Assembly (NCBI GenBank): GCA_050633545.1
Contig: JBOEGS010000002.1
Location: 434,001 to 498,000 of the forward strand
Direction: 5' to 3'
Length of the DNA stretch: 64,000 bases
Origin: Litorivita sp050633545
GTDB lineage: Bacteria; Pseudomonadota; Alphaproteobacteria; Rhodobacterales; Rhodobacteraceae
How positions within the stretch are numbered: position 1 is the first letter of the stretch; every line of letters starts with the position of its first letter. Below are positions 1 to 9,195 of the stretch, in pieces. The notes under the pieces are model-generated. The model was given only the letters and a program-made list of their open reading frames with translations. It did no database searches and was not told where the DNA came from. The translations under genes were made by a program, and so were the position numbers.

Positions 1-130
1 AATCGTCGGGCAACTGTTGCCGACGCCAACGATTGCGCAACGCAACGGCAACGGCGCGCTTTGCGTCCGCCTGTCCGATCACAAAGCGGTCAAGCTCGGA
101 TACAATCTCGCGGGGGGTCAGGTCGGTCAT
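1..130 (-). CDS. hslU: HslU ATPase subunit of HslUV protease (5' part only)
   Basis: Reading leftwards from the ATG at 130-128, the first 43 codons begin MTDLTPREIVSELDRF and continue with VIGQADAKRAVAVALRNRW, the conserved N-terminus of HslU (ClpY). HslU is the AAA+ unfoldase that feeds the HslV peptidase in the cytoplasm. The gene runs off the window edge, so Walker motifs and the I-domain cannot be seen. Its ATG overlaps the hslV stop codon (ATGA), so the two are translationally coupled, as is usual for hslVU. Confidence 0.9.
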   Translation of the reverse strand, partial: MTDLTPREIVSELDRFVIGQADAKRAVAVALRNRWRRQQLPDD

Positions 131-684
131 TTCGAAATGCTCTCTACGGTCAGGTTGCCATTGGTATAAACGCAAATATCGGCGGCGATGGCCATTGCGG
201 CTCGGGCGATGGCTTCGGCGTCTTTGTCGCTATCCATCATGCCGCGCGCGGCGGCGAGGGCGAAATTGCCGCCCGACCCGATGGCGGTCACGTCATGCTC
301 GGGGGCCAAAACATCGCCCGCACCGGTGATGACAAGCAGCTCGTCGCCATCGGTCACGATCAACATCGCTTCGAGCTTTTGCAGATATTTATCGGTGCGC
401 CAATCCTTGGCCAATTCCACCGAGGCGCGTGCCAATTGGCCGGGTGTGGCTTCCAATTTGGCCTCGAGCCGTTCGAGCAATGTAAAGGCATCGGCCGTTG
501 ATCCGGCAAATCCCGCCACCACGTCATAGCCGCCAGGGCTGAGCCGGCGCACCTTGCGCGCGCTGCCTTTGATCACGGTCTGGCCAAGCGAGACCTGCCC
601 GTCGCCCGCGATCACCACTCTGCCGCCCTTCTTGACGCCAATGATCGTTGTTCCGTGCCATCCGGGGAATTGGTCTTGTGCCAT
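127..684 (-). CDS. hslV: HslV, peptidase subunit of ATP-dependent protease HslUV
   Basis: A 185-residue threonine peptidase of the proteasome-beta family. After a short propeptide (MAQDQFPGWHG) comes TTIIGVKKGG; Thr12 would be the catalytic N-terminal nucleophile after processing. The later GSGGNFALAAARG and the C-terminal ICVYTNGNLTVE are typical HslV segments, and the length is normal. I chose the ATG at 684 because upstream in-frame codons (to 774) encode arginine-rich sequence not seen in the family. It is followed directly by hslU with a four-base overlap. It degrades misfolded and regulatory proteins together with HslU. Confidence 0.95.
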   Translation of the reverse strand: MAQDQFPGWHGTTIIGVKKGGRVVIAGDGQVSLGQTVIKGSARKVRRLSPGGYDVVAGFAGSTADAFTLLERLEAKLEATPGQLARASVELAKDWRTDKYLQKLEAMLIVTDGDELLVITGAGDVLAPEHDVTAIGSGGNFALAAARGMMDSDKDAEAIARAAMAIAADICVYTNGNLTVESISK

Positions 685-796
685 GCGTGCCTCCATTATC
701 TTGTGGCAATATATGGAGCGTGGGGCAGGGCGGCACAAGGCCCGCCCGCCTTTGGCGCCCCTTGCCCGCAACATTGCGCCGCGCTAGCGTGCCTGC

Positions 797-1708
797 ATGC
801 ACGAGAGCCAAACCGTTCAGTTTTTCCTCGATGAAGAGATGAAAGCCAGCGCCGAAGCGGGCAAGCACCCATTTATTGCCAAGTTGGTAGGGGTCCTCGA
901 AAGCGCAGGCCTTAGGAGTGTTTTCCGCCATAATAGTGTCGAAAACCGCCTCGCCTCGGCTCGTTTCGATGGCTATGCGCTGTTCCATATGGATGATCCG
1001 TTTCACGAGCGCGCTCTGACCATCCGGCGCAACCTCTATTATCCGTTCTGGCAGATCGAGCGCAGCGCAAAGCGGTGGGAGTGGCGGGTGGCGATGTCGG
1101 AATTCGATCCCGAGCAGGTGCCGCAAGAGGAGGCGGTGCAATTCTATCGGCGCTGGCGCAAACGCCTCTTTGGCGCGCCGGATGTCACGCGTGAGGGCTT
1201 CATCTATGTCCCGCTGCAGGGGCGGATATTGGAGCGGCGCAGTTTTCAAACCGCCTCGCCCGTCGACATGATCGAGGCGGTGCTGGAGCATGACCCCAAA
1301 CGCCCCGTGATCGCGGGCCTGCACCCCAAAGAATCCTACTCGGCCGAAGAGCTTGGCGCGCTGGACGTTCTTGCGCATGCCCATCCGCGCCTGTCGCTAC
1401 GCACGGGCGAGATGGAAGACCTCTTGGCCCGTTGCGATTATGTGGTGAGCGAAAATTCCTCGGTCGCCTTCGCGGCGCATTTCTTCAAAAAGCCGAGCGT
1501 CCTTTTTGCGCAAATCGACTTTCACCACGGCGCCCTCAACGCCGCCGGTATCGGCGCGCGCGAAGCCATCACCCGCGCGCCCGATTGGAGCGTCGCCCAT
1601 GCCGCTTACGTTTGGTGGTTCTTGCAACACATGTCGATCAACGCGAGCCTTGATACTGCGCCCGACAAAATCCGCGCAACGCTGCGCCGTCATGGCTGGC
1701 CTGTATAA
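797..1708 (+). CDS. Hypothetical protein, possible glycan-related (GT-B-like) protein
   Basis: A 303-residue soluble protein without signal peptide or membrane segment. The second half holds RPVIAGLHPKESYSAEEL, then LARCDYVVSENSSVAFAAHFFKKPSVLFAQIDFHH. That pattern of a site where a residue is in a protected class, an exposed Asn/Ser and a kept-away catalytic pocket resembles the C-terminal lobe of capsule-synthesis or GT-B glycosyltransferase-like proteins (compare KpsC/KpsS-type proteins). The resemblance is by eye only. It is divergent from hslV and convergent with trxA. Function unassigned. Confidence 0.7.
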   Translation: MHESQTVQFFLDEEMKASAEAGKHPFIAKLVGVLESAGLRSVFRHNSVENRLASARFDGYALFHMDDPFHERALTIRRNLYYPFWQIERSAKRWEWRVAMSEFDPEQVPQEEAVQFYRRWRKRLFGAPDVTREGFIYVPLQGRILERRSFQTASPVDMIEAVLEHDPKRPVIAGLHPKESYSAEELGALDVLAHAHPRLSLRTGEMEDLLARCDYVVSENSSVAFAAHFFKKPSVLFAQIDFHHGALNAAGIGAREAITRAPDWSVAHAAYVWWFLQHMSINASLDTAPDKIRATLRRHGWPV

Positions 1709-1729
1709 GAAGGGCTCGCTACAAACGCA

Positions 1730-1753
1730 AAGAGGCGCCCGAAGGCGCCCCTG
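1730..1753 (-). terminator. Putative trxA terminator hairpin
   Basis: GGCGCC (1734-1739), loop CGAA, GGCGCC (1744-1749) forms a short GC stem in the convergent gap. On the minus strand it is followed by TCTTTG, a weak U-tract, so it fits best as the trxA terminator. It could also work for the plus-strand gene. Confidence 0.45.
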
Positions 1754-1772
1754 CTAATTCTAAAGCCAAGGC

Positions 1773-2093
1773 TTAAATGCTGTCTTCGATCCAGCTTTGC
1801 AGCGTGGCTTTGGGTGCCGCGCCCGCGCGGTTGGAAACAACCTCGCCATTTTTGAAGATAAACAGCGCCGGAATACCGCGCACGCCCATTTGCGACGGGG
1901 CGTTGGGGTTGCTGTCGACGTCGACTTTGACGATCTTCACTTTGCCTTCCATCTCGGAGGACAGCTCTTCGAGCGCTGGTCCGATCTGTTTGCACGGGCC
2001 GCACCATTCGGCCCAAAAATCCACCACAACGGGCAGCTCGGATTGGCGCACTTCGGCGTCAAAGGTGTCATCGGTAACGGCAACGGTGGCCAT
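1773..2093 (-). CDS. trxA: Thioredoxin TrxA
   Basis: A 106-residue thioredoxin with the dithiol active site WCGPCK (Cys31 and Cys34) in the usual context VVDFWAEWCGPCKQI, and the cis-proline region RGIPALFIFKNGE. No signal peptide, so it is the cytoplasmic disulfide reductase. An AGGAG lies about nine bases before the ATG. It is the last gene of the minus-strand run after addA, 60 bp downstream of it, an arrangement found in many Rhodobacteraceae. Confidence 0.95.
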   Translation of the reverse strand: MATVAVTDDTFDAEVRQSELPVVVDFWAEWCGPCKQIGPALEELSSEMEGKVKIVKVDVDSNPNAPSQMGVRGIPALFIFKNGEVVSNRAGAAPKATLQSWIEDSI

Positions 2094-2153
2094 GGCAGCA
2101 TCTCCTGAAAGCTGGGAACTTGGGTGTGAACTTAAGAACCGCAGAGGGTAACG

Positions 2154-5100
2154 TCAAGATATCTGGGTGCGCGATAGGGCATCGATCACAATATCATGTG
2201 GTAATGTCATCAACTCGCCAGTTTTCGTCCAAAGCAGCGCGGTGGAGATTTCATGCTCTGGATAGATCTGAGCCAAAGCCAAAGCATAGGCCCCCATTTG
2301 CCGCAAAAGCCCGTCGGGGCACTCAGAAATTGCGGGAGGAACGGCGGCGTTTGTCTTGAAGTCAACCGCCAATACGTGACCTTCGGCAACGATCAGCCGG
2401 TCAATGACCCCGTGAATACGGCGGCCGCCCAGCTGCGCGATATCGGCGCTGATCGGAGCCTCGGCAAGTGCGCTTTGCGAGAAAAGCTCGCTCAGCGCAG
2501 GATTTTCAAGCACGCCGCGCGCCTCAAACAATAGCGCCGCAGTCTCGTCGTCTGTAGGGTGATCGGCGCCACCCGTCAAAAGCGCTCTTGCGGCTTGTGG
2601 CCAAGTCTCGCGCTCAAAGCACGGCAAGTGTTCAAGCAGCCGATGCACCTGCCGCCCGCGCTTCTTCGCGGCCTCTTCATCTTGGCCGTCCTCGCTGGGC
2701 AGAGCCTTTGCGCCGCCAAGTTCCGATGGGCTTAGGGTTTCGGGTAAGGGCAGAGGTTTTGGCGCAGCCTCAATGAAAAAAGCAGGCAAGGCGATGGCTT
2801 CGGGTGATGACTGTGGCGCGGGGAATTCAGTCTCTAATGCGGCCCAATCGCCATGCTCCAACCGCAAACCGGTGCCGAAGCCAAAGTCGAACTCGACGCC
2901 ATCACACGCTTTGATGGCGCGTTCGGTTGCGAAATACCAGTCGGCGTTATTGCTTTCGATCTTGCCTGCGCCCGCGACGATCAACCACTTTTCCGCCCGC
3001 GTCATTGCCACATAAAGCAGTCGTTGCTTTTCGTCCTTCTGTGCGCCGCTTTGGTCGTCGCGCAGGGCCAAAACTGCGTCTGGTGCATTGGCCGCTGCCG
3101 CAGACCAGATCGCGCGGCCGTCTTTCTCCAACACTTTCGCATCATTCGGGCGGTCGCGCTTTATGGTTTCGGGCAAAATCACAATTGGTGCCTCAAGGCC
3201 CTTCGAACCATGCACCGTCATCACCCGAATACGATCGCCAGCGCTTTCCATCTGACGTTTGATTTCAAGCTCGTCGCTCTCCATCCAAGTCAGAAATCCA
3301 GTCAGGCTGGGCACGGCGGTGCGCTCATAGGTCAGCGCTTGGCTGAGCAGGGCGTCGATCCCGTCCTGCGCCTCTTCGCCGAGGCGGGCGAGCAGCGCTT
3401 TACGTCCGCCCCAACGGGTCAAAATCCGTTCGATCAAATCATAGGGTCGCAAGAAATCGGTGCGCGCGTTGAGATCGTGCAGCATTTCAAGTAAATGTGG
3501 ATACTCGGCCTCGCGGGCGCGAAGCGCGGGCCAGAGCGGACCGTTGCCGCGGTCATGCGCGAGCTTGAAAAGCGCATTCTCGTCCCATCCCGCAAGAGGT
3601 GATTTGAGCACCGTTGCGAGCGATAGGTCGTCCTCGGGCAGCGCCAGAAACGACAGTAGCGCCTTGAGGTCGCGCACCGCCATTTCCGCGCCGACCTTCA
3701 ACCGGTCAGCCCCCGCCATGGGCAGACCAAGCGCCTTGCATTCGCGGATGATGGCCTCGAACAGCGTGCCGCGGCTTTGTACAAGGATCAGGAAATCTCC
3801 GGCGCGTACGGGACGGGTGGTAAACGCGCCGGATCGACCCCGTTCCACCGGAAGAGGGCCCTTTTCGTCGAGAAGCCGTTTGATTTCGCCCGCGATGCGG
3901 CGGGCCAGAACGACGCTATGATGGCTTTGGCCAAGCTGATCAACGGGGCGGTGCCAATCGGCGACGTCTTCTTTTTCGGCCGGTTCAACCAAAGGCCATA
4001 AATCGACCCGCCCCGGCATGGCGTCTTTGAACGCGCGGTGCGGGTTTTGCGAGGTAAACCCGGCTTTGCCGCGCCCCTCAAAGGCGGCGTCGACGACGTT
4101 CAAAATCGCACTGGACGAGCGAAAGGAATATTCAAGCTCCAAGGAGTTGAGCGGGGAGTTGGTTGCCGCCAACCTTTCGCCAAACTCCGCCTGCATACGG
4201 TCAAACTCGCGCGGGTCGGCGCCTTGGAAGGAGTAGATCGATTGTTTGCGGTCCCCGACCACGAAAATTGTGCGCGGGATATCGGCCCGCGCGCCTTCGC
4301 CGGATGTGAATTCCTGCGCCAGCTGCTTGATAACCTGCCATTGAATTGGGCTGGTGTCTTGCGCCTCGTCCACGAGGATATGGTCGATCCCGCCGTCGAG
4401 CCGGTAAAGCACCCATTCGGCCACCCGCGGGTCGATCAAGAGATTGCGTGCCTTGACGATCAGATCGTCAAAATCGAGCCATCCGCGCCCCTGTTTTGCC
4501 TGCTCGTAGCGAGGCAAGAATGCTTGTGCGAAACGGTTGAGAACCAAGGTTTGCTCGGCCGCCATCAACCCGAGGCGGATGTTTCGCGCGCTCTCGACCC
4601 GCAACATAAAGGCCTCCAGATTGTCGATAAGATCGGGAATGAGGGCGCGGGTGGCTTTGGTCGGAAGCTTGCCTATTTTGGCCTGATTTTTGCTCTCGCC
4701 GGACTTGAACAAGAAGCACTCTTCGAGTTGCGCAAGGGCATGAATGCCAAGGTTCGCAATGGTGTTTAGACTACTGGAAAGCTTGACGTCGCTCGCCGTG
4801 CCCTTTGCGCAAACCTCGGTCAGCCGCGCCAGCATTTGCGCCTCACCGCCCAAAAACACTTGTGCCTCGAGCGCCTCAAGGCTTGCGCCTTCGGGAAGAT
4901 CAAAAATTGCATGGGCCTCGGCGCGATCCATCGGCGCGCCAAAGGCATCGCGGTGCCGGACGATATCGCCGATCAATTTGTCCATCTCATCGCTGGTGAA
5001 CTGCAAGGCTAGCGCCTCAAAGACCCCTGCTTCGGGTCCCGACGCGATCTCCTCCAAAATCTCTTTTTGCAAAATCGAGATGCTCAACTCGTCCATCTCG

Positions 5101-5537
5101 GTGAATTGCGGGCTGACTTGTGCCTCTAGCGGAAAGCGGCGCAAAAGCGCGGCGCAAAAAGAGTGGATGGTCTGGATTTTCAACCCGCCAGGGGCTTCGA
5201 TCGCGCGGGCAAAAAGCCGCCGCGCGGCGCGCAAAGCCATCTCATCACGGGGGCCGGAGACGCCCAAATCATCCAAGGCGGCGCGCAGATCGGTATCGCC
5301 CAGCATTGCCCAATCGCCCAACCGTTTGAACAGCCGGTTTTGCATCTCGCTCGCGGCGGCCTTGGTATAGGTCAGGCACAGGATGTGTTCGGGTTCGACA
5401 TGCTCCAACAGCAGCCGCGCCACGCGATCCGTCAAAACCCGCGTCTTGCCCGATCCGGCATTGGCCGACAGCCATGTGGACGCATCCGGCCGCGCGGCTT
5501 CGATTTGCCTTAGGCTGGCGTCATCACGTTGCATCAT
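2154..5537 (-). CDS. addA: AddA, helicase-nuclease subunit of double-strand break repair complex
   Basis: A 1127-residue UvrD/Rep-family helicase with a C-terminal RecB-type nuclease. Walker A is SANAGSGKT (about residues 24-32), Walker B VDEAQDTSPIQW, motif V MTVHGSKGLEAPIVILPE and motif VI LLYVAMTRAEKWLIV. The nuclease motif AVDFKTN is near the C-terminus. With AddB it resects broken DNA ends for RecA loading. I start it at the ATG at 5537, which overlaps the addB TGA (ATGA); 13 further upstream codons are open but have no family support. Confidence 0.95.
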   Translation of the reverse strand: MMQRDDASLRQIEAARPDASTWLSANAGSGKTRVLTDRVARLLLEHVEPEHILCLTYTKAAASEMQNRLFKRLGDWAMLGDTDLRAALDDLGVSGPRDEMALRAARRLFARAIEAPGGLKIQTIHSFCAALLRRFPLEAQVSPQFTEMDELSISILQKEILEEIASGPEAGVFEALALQFTSDEMDKLIGDIVRHRDAFGAPMDRAEAHAIFDLPEGASLEALEAQVFLGGEAQMLARLTEVCAKGTASDVKLSSSLNTIANLGIHALAQLEECFLFKSGESKNQAKIGKLPTKATRALIPDLIDNLEAFMLRVESARNIRLGLMAAEQTLVLNRFAQAFLPRYEQAKQGRGWLDFDDLIVKARNLLIDPRVAEWVLYRLDGGIDHILVDEAQDTSPIQWQVIKQLAQEFTSGEGARADIPRTIFVVGDRKQSIYSFQGADPREFDRMQAEFGERLAATNSPLNSLELEYSFRSSSAILNVVDAAFEGRGKAGFTSQNPHRAFKDAMPGRVDLWPLVEPAEKEDVADWHRPVDQLGQSHHSVVLARRIAGEIKRLLDEKGPLPVERGRSGAFTTRPVRAGDFLILVQSRGTLFEAIIRECKALGLPMAGADRLKVGAEMAVRDLKALLSFLALPEDDLSLATVLKSPLAGWDENALFKLAHDRGNGPLWPALRAREAEYPHLLEMLHDLNARTDFLRPYDLIERILTRWGGRKALLARLGEEAQDGIDALLSQALTYERTAVPSLTGFLTWMESDELEIKRQMESAGDRIRVMTVHGSKGLEAPIVILPETIKRDRPNDAKVLEKDGRAIWSAAAANAPDAVLALRDDQSGAQKDEKQRLLYVAMTRAEKWLIVAGAGKIESNNADWYFATERAIKACDGVEFDFGFGTGLRLEHGDWAALETEFPAPQSSPEAIALPAFFIEAAPKPLPLPETLSPSELGGAKALPSEDGQDEEAAKKRGRQVHRLLEHLPCFERETWPQAARALLTGGADHPTDDETAALLFEARGVLENPALSELFSQSALAEAPISADIAQLGGRRIHGVIDRLIVAEGHVLAVDFKTNAAVPPAISECPDGLLRQMGAYALALAQIYPEHEISTALLWTKTGELMTLPHDIVIDALSRTQIS

Positions 5538-8509
5538 GGCACCTTTCTCCCGTCGGGGGCTTGCGTAATGTCCCATTCGCCAAATCGCGACAAAAGGTCA
5601 TAGTCGCTCGCATCGTCGGTTTTCGGCATGGCGCTGCGCGCTGTGAATCCCTGCTCCTCGGACATATAGCTGTCGATCAATTCTTCGAACTCGGACCAGA
5701 TTTGCGCGGCGGATGTCTTGGATAAGGGCGCTTCAACTTCCTTAGGATTGCTGCCCAACCCGATGTAGACCGCGCGCTCCACATGTTTGGGTTGAATCGC
5801 CTCGAAGGCGCCACGCTCGACCATCGCGGCTTCCAAAAGCAGTTGTTTATCGTATTCTTTTTGCTGCGCCTCCGAAGGGGGGGTGCCGGTTTTGTAATCA
5901 TAAATATGGGCCCCGCCGCGCGCGTCCAAATCGATCCGGTCCGCCTTGCCTTTGAGGGTAAAGCCAAGCCCAGCAATCATCGCGCGTCCACTGACCTCAA
6001 AGGCCGCAGGGCGGGCCAGAGCGCGCCGCGCCGTTTCGGTTTCTATAAACCAATCTGCAACGCGAGCGATCCGCGATTGCCAGATCACGCGCATATCGGC
6101 CCATGGAACGGCTTCGCCCAAAACCGTGCGGGCGCTCTGTAGTAGCCGCTCGGGTGTGCGGGCGCTCTCGTCGTCGAGGGTCTCTTTGACGAACTGTTCG
6201 AACACATCGTGGATCACCGTGCCGCGCATCATCGCGTCGGGCGCTCGCATCAACGGGTTGAGCGGACGCAACTTGAGAACATGTTTGGCATAAATCGCAT
6301 ATGGGTCGCGGATCAGATGGCGGATTTCGGTGACCGAAAGCTCCGAAGGCCGCGCCGCGCGGGGCGGTTTGGGCGAGGGGCGCGCGGCAGGGGGCACGGG
6401 CGTGACCGCTTCCATCACATCCTTGCGCGCCAGCCAAGCCGCGCCGCGCGCGCGCATGTCTTGCAAAGCTTTGGTTCCGCCTTGCTGGGGCAGGCCATCG
6501 AGCATGTTGGTCAGGCGGTTGAGCCACCGCGAGGCAATCGTTTCCGCGTCATCCGAGCGCAGCGCGCGGGTCATCCAGACTTCCGGCGCGGCAGCGGCCT
6601 GCTCGAAGTCATGGGCCGATAGGCCGATCCGGCGTTCGGGCAGCAACAACCCCGCGTCATAGCGCATTTTGCGGTTGAGCCACGGGTCGGGTTTTGGCGC
6701 CTCGGGCCAGCTTCCCTCATTCAGCCCCGCGAGGACCAAAAGGTCCGCCCCCTGAACGCGCGCCTCCAGTGTGCCCCAGATCAGGATATGCGGATGTGGC
6801 GCATCTTGGCTGCGTACCTTGCCCTGCGCCAAAACCGCGCCAAAGAGGTTTTGATAATCGCGGGCGTTGATATCCGCGCCATATCCCGCCTCTGCGCGCA
6901 GGTTTGCAGTCACTTGGGCGGCCTCGCGCCCTGCGGCCTCCTCCCAAAGCGCGCCGCTGCCTTGTTCGTGATCGGGGCCGCGCGCCAAGGCCTCGGCGCG
7001 GGCGATGTGATGCTCCAAACGCGCGGTGAGGCTTTCGTCTTCGGCAGGTTGGTCGGTCAGCACAGTCTCGCAAATCCACGCGGCCCATGGAATAATGGCT
7101 GCGGCTTCCTTTTGCGCGGCGGCCCATGCCATCAATTGTTCCGGTTCTGGATGGGGCCAGCCTTTGCGGCGAATAAACAGCTCCAGATCGCGCGTCCAAA
7201 GATTGTGCAAATTGCGTGCGCTGCCGCTGTGACAAAGCGGATGTTTGAGCAGTGTCATGAGGCTTTCGGCGCTTGGTCGCGCATCATAAAGCGCTGCGAC
7301 ATGACGCAAGAATCGTCCGGGAGGGCTAAGCTGCAAAGGCATACCGGCGCTGTCATCGGGCACGATACCCCAACGGTCCAATGCTGCCGTTACGCGCCGC
7401 GTCAGCATCCGGTCCGGCGTGATCAAGGCGGCGGTTTGCCCCTCTTGGGCCGCTTGGCGAAGCCGCATCGCAATCGTAAGAGCCTCGCTGCGCGCATCCG
7501 GCGCCTCCAGCAGCGTGACCTTTTCCATCGCGCCGGAAATATCGCGCAGGCGCGGTCCCTCTTCGAGCCATTGATCGGTGACCGGCGCAGGCCGCAGCGC
7601 CAAAGAGATCACCGCGTTGCGCGCCGGATTGGCGGGCGCTGTGCTGTGCCAAGGTTCGATGTCTTTGCGCGAAAGGTTCAGTGCGAGCATCAGCTTGCGA
7701 AACCGAAACTGCGGGTGGTCCTCGGCGGGCATCCGTTTGCGCATCGGCGCGCCGCCCGCCGCGCCGTCCTCTTCGTCCAGCACCTGCCAAAGCGCCTCTG
7801 GCATGTGATCGTCCAAACCCGGCAAGATCACGGCCCCCTGCGGCAGCTTTGCGATGGCCTGCATCAGCAGATGCGTTGCCCCGCGCGATCCGGTTGAACC
7901 GGCAAGGATCACCGGATGCGATGGCGGGTTTTCGGCCCATGTCTGTGTCAGACGCTCTATCACCATGCGCTGGCGTGTTTCTGCGTCGGGTGCTTCGCCG
8001 GCCTCGCCAAAATACCGCTCCACAATCGTGAGAAACTTTTGCGTCCGGTGCCAGTGGCCCGATTGATCGCTGATGTCCAGGCGCGCAATCGCATCGGGGG
8101 GCACGCCTTCGCTTTGCATCTCGTCCATCAACGCGGCAAGGCTGTCGGCGAGATCGAACAAGGCCGCGCGCGGCGCAAGCGTCGGATCGGCGTCGAGCAG
8201 CTCCGAGATCAGCCGCGTCAATTCGAGCCGTCTGCGCAGCGCCGGAACCGCGGGCGCAATGTCGGCGGCTTCAACGCTCTGCCCTAGGCTGCCCAAAAGC
8301 TCGATACGCGGCAAAAGCCGCGCTGGCCCCGCATCGAACAGCGCCCGAATGCGCCGCGCCATGCGGGCTGTGTTGACGATAAGCTGCACTTTGGCCAATG
8401 CCTCTGGCGGCTGACCCTCGAACCGCGCGAGCAAACCTTCGACAACCCCTTGCGGAAAATCAACGCCCGGCGCGAGGTAGTAGACTTTGGCTTTACCGCG
8501 CTGTGTCAT
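5534..8509 (-). CDS. addB: AddB, second subunit of double-strand break repair complex
   Basis: A 991-residue protein of the alphaproteobacterial AddB family. It partners AddA, recognising recombination hot spots and cutting the second strand. The C-terminal RecB-like nuclease is visible as AHIYDYKTGTPPSEAQQKEYDKQLLLE. The N-terminal nucleotide-binding loop is degenerate (VILAGSTGSRGATHLL), so ATPase activity is doubtful. The ATG at 8509 overlaps the murU stop by four bases. Upstream in-frame residues are shadow sequence of murU, so I reject the longer start at 8626. Confidence 0.93.
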   Translation of the reverse strand: MTQRGKAKVYYLAPGVDFPQGVVEGLLARFEGQPPEALAKVQLIVNTARMARRIRALFDAGPARLLPRIELLGSLGQSVEAADIAPAVPALRRRLELTRLISELLDADPTLAPRAALFDLADSLAALMDEMQSEGVPPDAIARLDISDQSGHWHRTQKFLTIVERYFGEAGEAPDAETRQRMVIERLTQTWAENPPSHPVILAGSTGSRGATHLLMQAIAKLPQGAVILPGLDDHMPEALWQVLDEEDGAAGGAPMRKRMPAEDHPQFRFRKLMLALNLSRKDIEPWHSTAPANPARNAVISLALRPAPVTDQWLEEGPRLRDISGAMEKVTLLEAPDARSEALTIAMRLRQAAQEGQTAALITPDRMLTRRVTAALDRWGIVPDDSAGMPLQLSPPGRFLRHVAALYDARPSAESLMTLLKHPLCHSGSARNLHNLWTRDLELFIRRKGWPHPEPEQLMAWAAAQKEAAAIIPWAAWICETVLTDQPAEDESLTARLEHHIARAEALARGPDHEQGSGALWEEAAGREAAQVTANLRAEAGYGADINARDYQNLFGAVLAQGKVRSQDAPHPHILIWGTLEARVQGADLLVLAGLNEGSWPEAPKPDPWLNRKMRYDAGLLLPERRIGLSAHDFEQAAAAPEVWMTRALRSDDAETIASRWLNRLTNMLDGLPQQGGTKALQDMRARGAAWLARKDVMEAVTPVPPAARPSPKPPRAARPSELSVTEIRHLIRDPYAIYAKHVLKLRPLNPLMRAPDAMMRGTVIHDVFEQFVKETLDDESARTPERLLQSARTVLGEAVPWADMRVIWQSRIARVADWFIETETARRALARPAAFEVSGRAMIAGLGFTLKGKADRIDLDARGGAHIYDYKTGTPPSEAQQKEYDKQLLLEAAMVERGAFEAIQPKHVERAVYIGLGSNPKEVEAPLSKTSAAQIWSEFEELIDSYMSEEQGFTARSAMPKTDDASDYDLLSRFGEWDITQAPDGRKVP

Positions 8510-9195
8510 GCGCGATATCCGATCATGGCTTCGGCGTCCTTGATGCCTTGCGGGTGGCCGACATCGCACCACCTGCCGCCATAGGCCATGCCGAAAAGCC
8601 GCCCGTCGCGCAGCATCCGGTCCCACAGCACATTGAGCGAAAAGGCGGTCTCGGGCACTTCGGCCAGAAGGTCAGTCTTGATGATTTGCGCCCCGCCATA
8701 GATCAATCCCGCCCCACGCGCAGCGCGCCCGTCAGGGGCAAGGATAAAATCCCCCTGACCCTTGTGGCCCATGGCCTGCGCCTTGGGGATGCACATCAAT
8801 AGCGCATCCATCCGCGCCGGATCCCAAGCCTCGAGCAGCGATTGCATCGGGTTCTCACCATGCCAAACGGCGTCAGTGTTGAGCGTGAAAACCGGCCCCG
8901 CGCCCAATAGCGGCAAGGCATGACGCAGCCCGCCACCGGTTTCGAGAATATCGGGCGCCTCGACCGAGAGCGCCACGCCTTTGGGCGACAAATGCGCCGC
9001 GAGGGTTTCAGGCCGATAATGCAGATTGGCCACCACGCGAGGCAGGCGCAAAGGCGCGGCCAGCTCCAGCGCGTGATCAATCAAGGGCCGGCCGGCAACC
9101 TCGATCATCGGCTTTGGCTGCGCCTGCGTCAGCGCACCCATCCGCGTGCCAAATCCGGCGGCAAACAGCATCAAGGCTTGGGGAGCGTCGCGCAT
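8506..9195 (-). CDS. murU: MurU-like nucleotidyltransferase (N-acetylmuramate-1-phosphate uridylyltransferase)
   Basis: A 229-residue sugar-1-phosphate nucleotidyltransferase. The signature LFAAGFGTRMGALTQAQPKPMIEVAGRPLIDH is at the N-terminus, with the metal Asp in FTLNTDAVW. With AmgK it forms UDP-MurNAc from recycled MurNAc, bypassing de novo synthesis and fosfomycin inhibition (established for Pseudomonas and other Gram-negatives). Assignment rests on the tight pairing with amgK: the start lies 25 bases inside the end of amgK. Confidence 0.85.
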   Translation of the reverse strand: MRDAPQALMLFAAGFGTRMGALTQAQPKPMIEVAGRPLIDHALELAAPLRLPRVVANLHYRPETLAAHLSPKGVALSVEAPDILETGGGLRHALPLLGAGPVFTLNTDAVWHGENPMQSLLEAWDPARMDALLMCIPKAQAMGHKGQGDFILAPDGRAARGAGLIYGGAQIIKTDLLAEVPETAFSLNVLWDRMLRDGRLFGMAYGGRWCDVGHPQGIKDAEAMIGYRA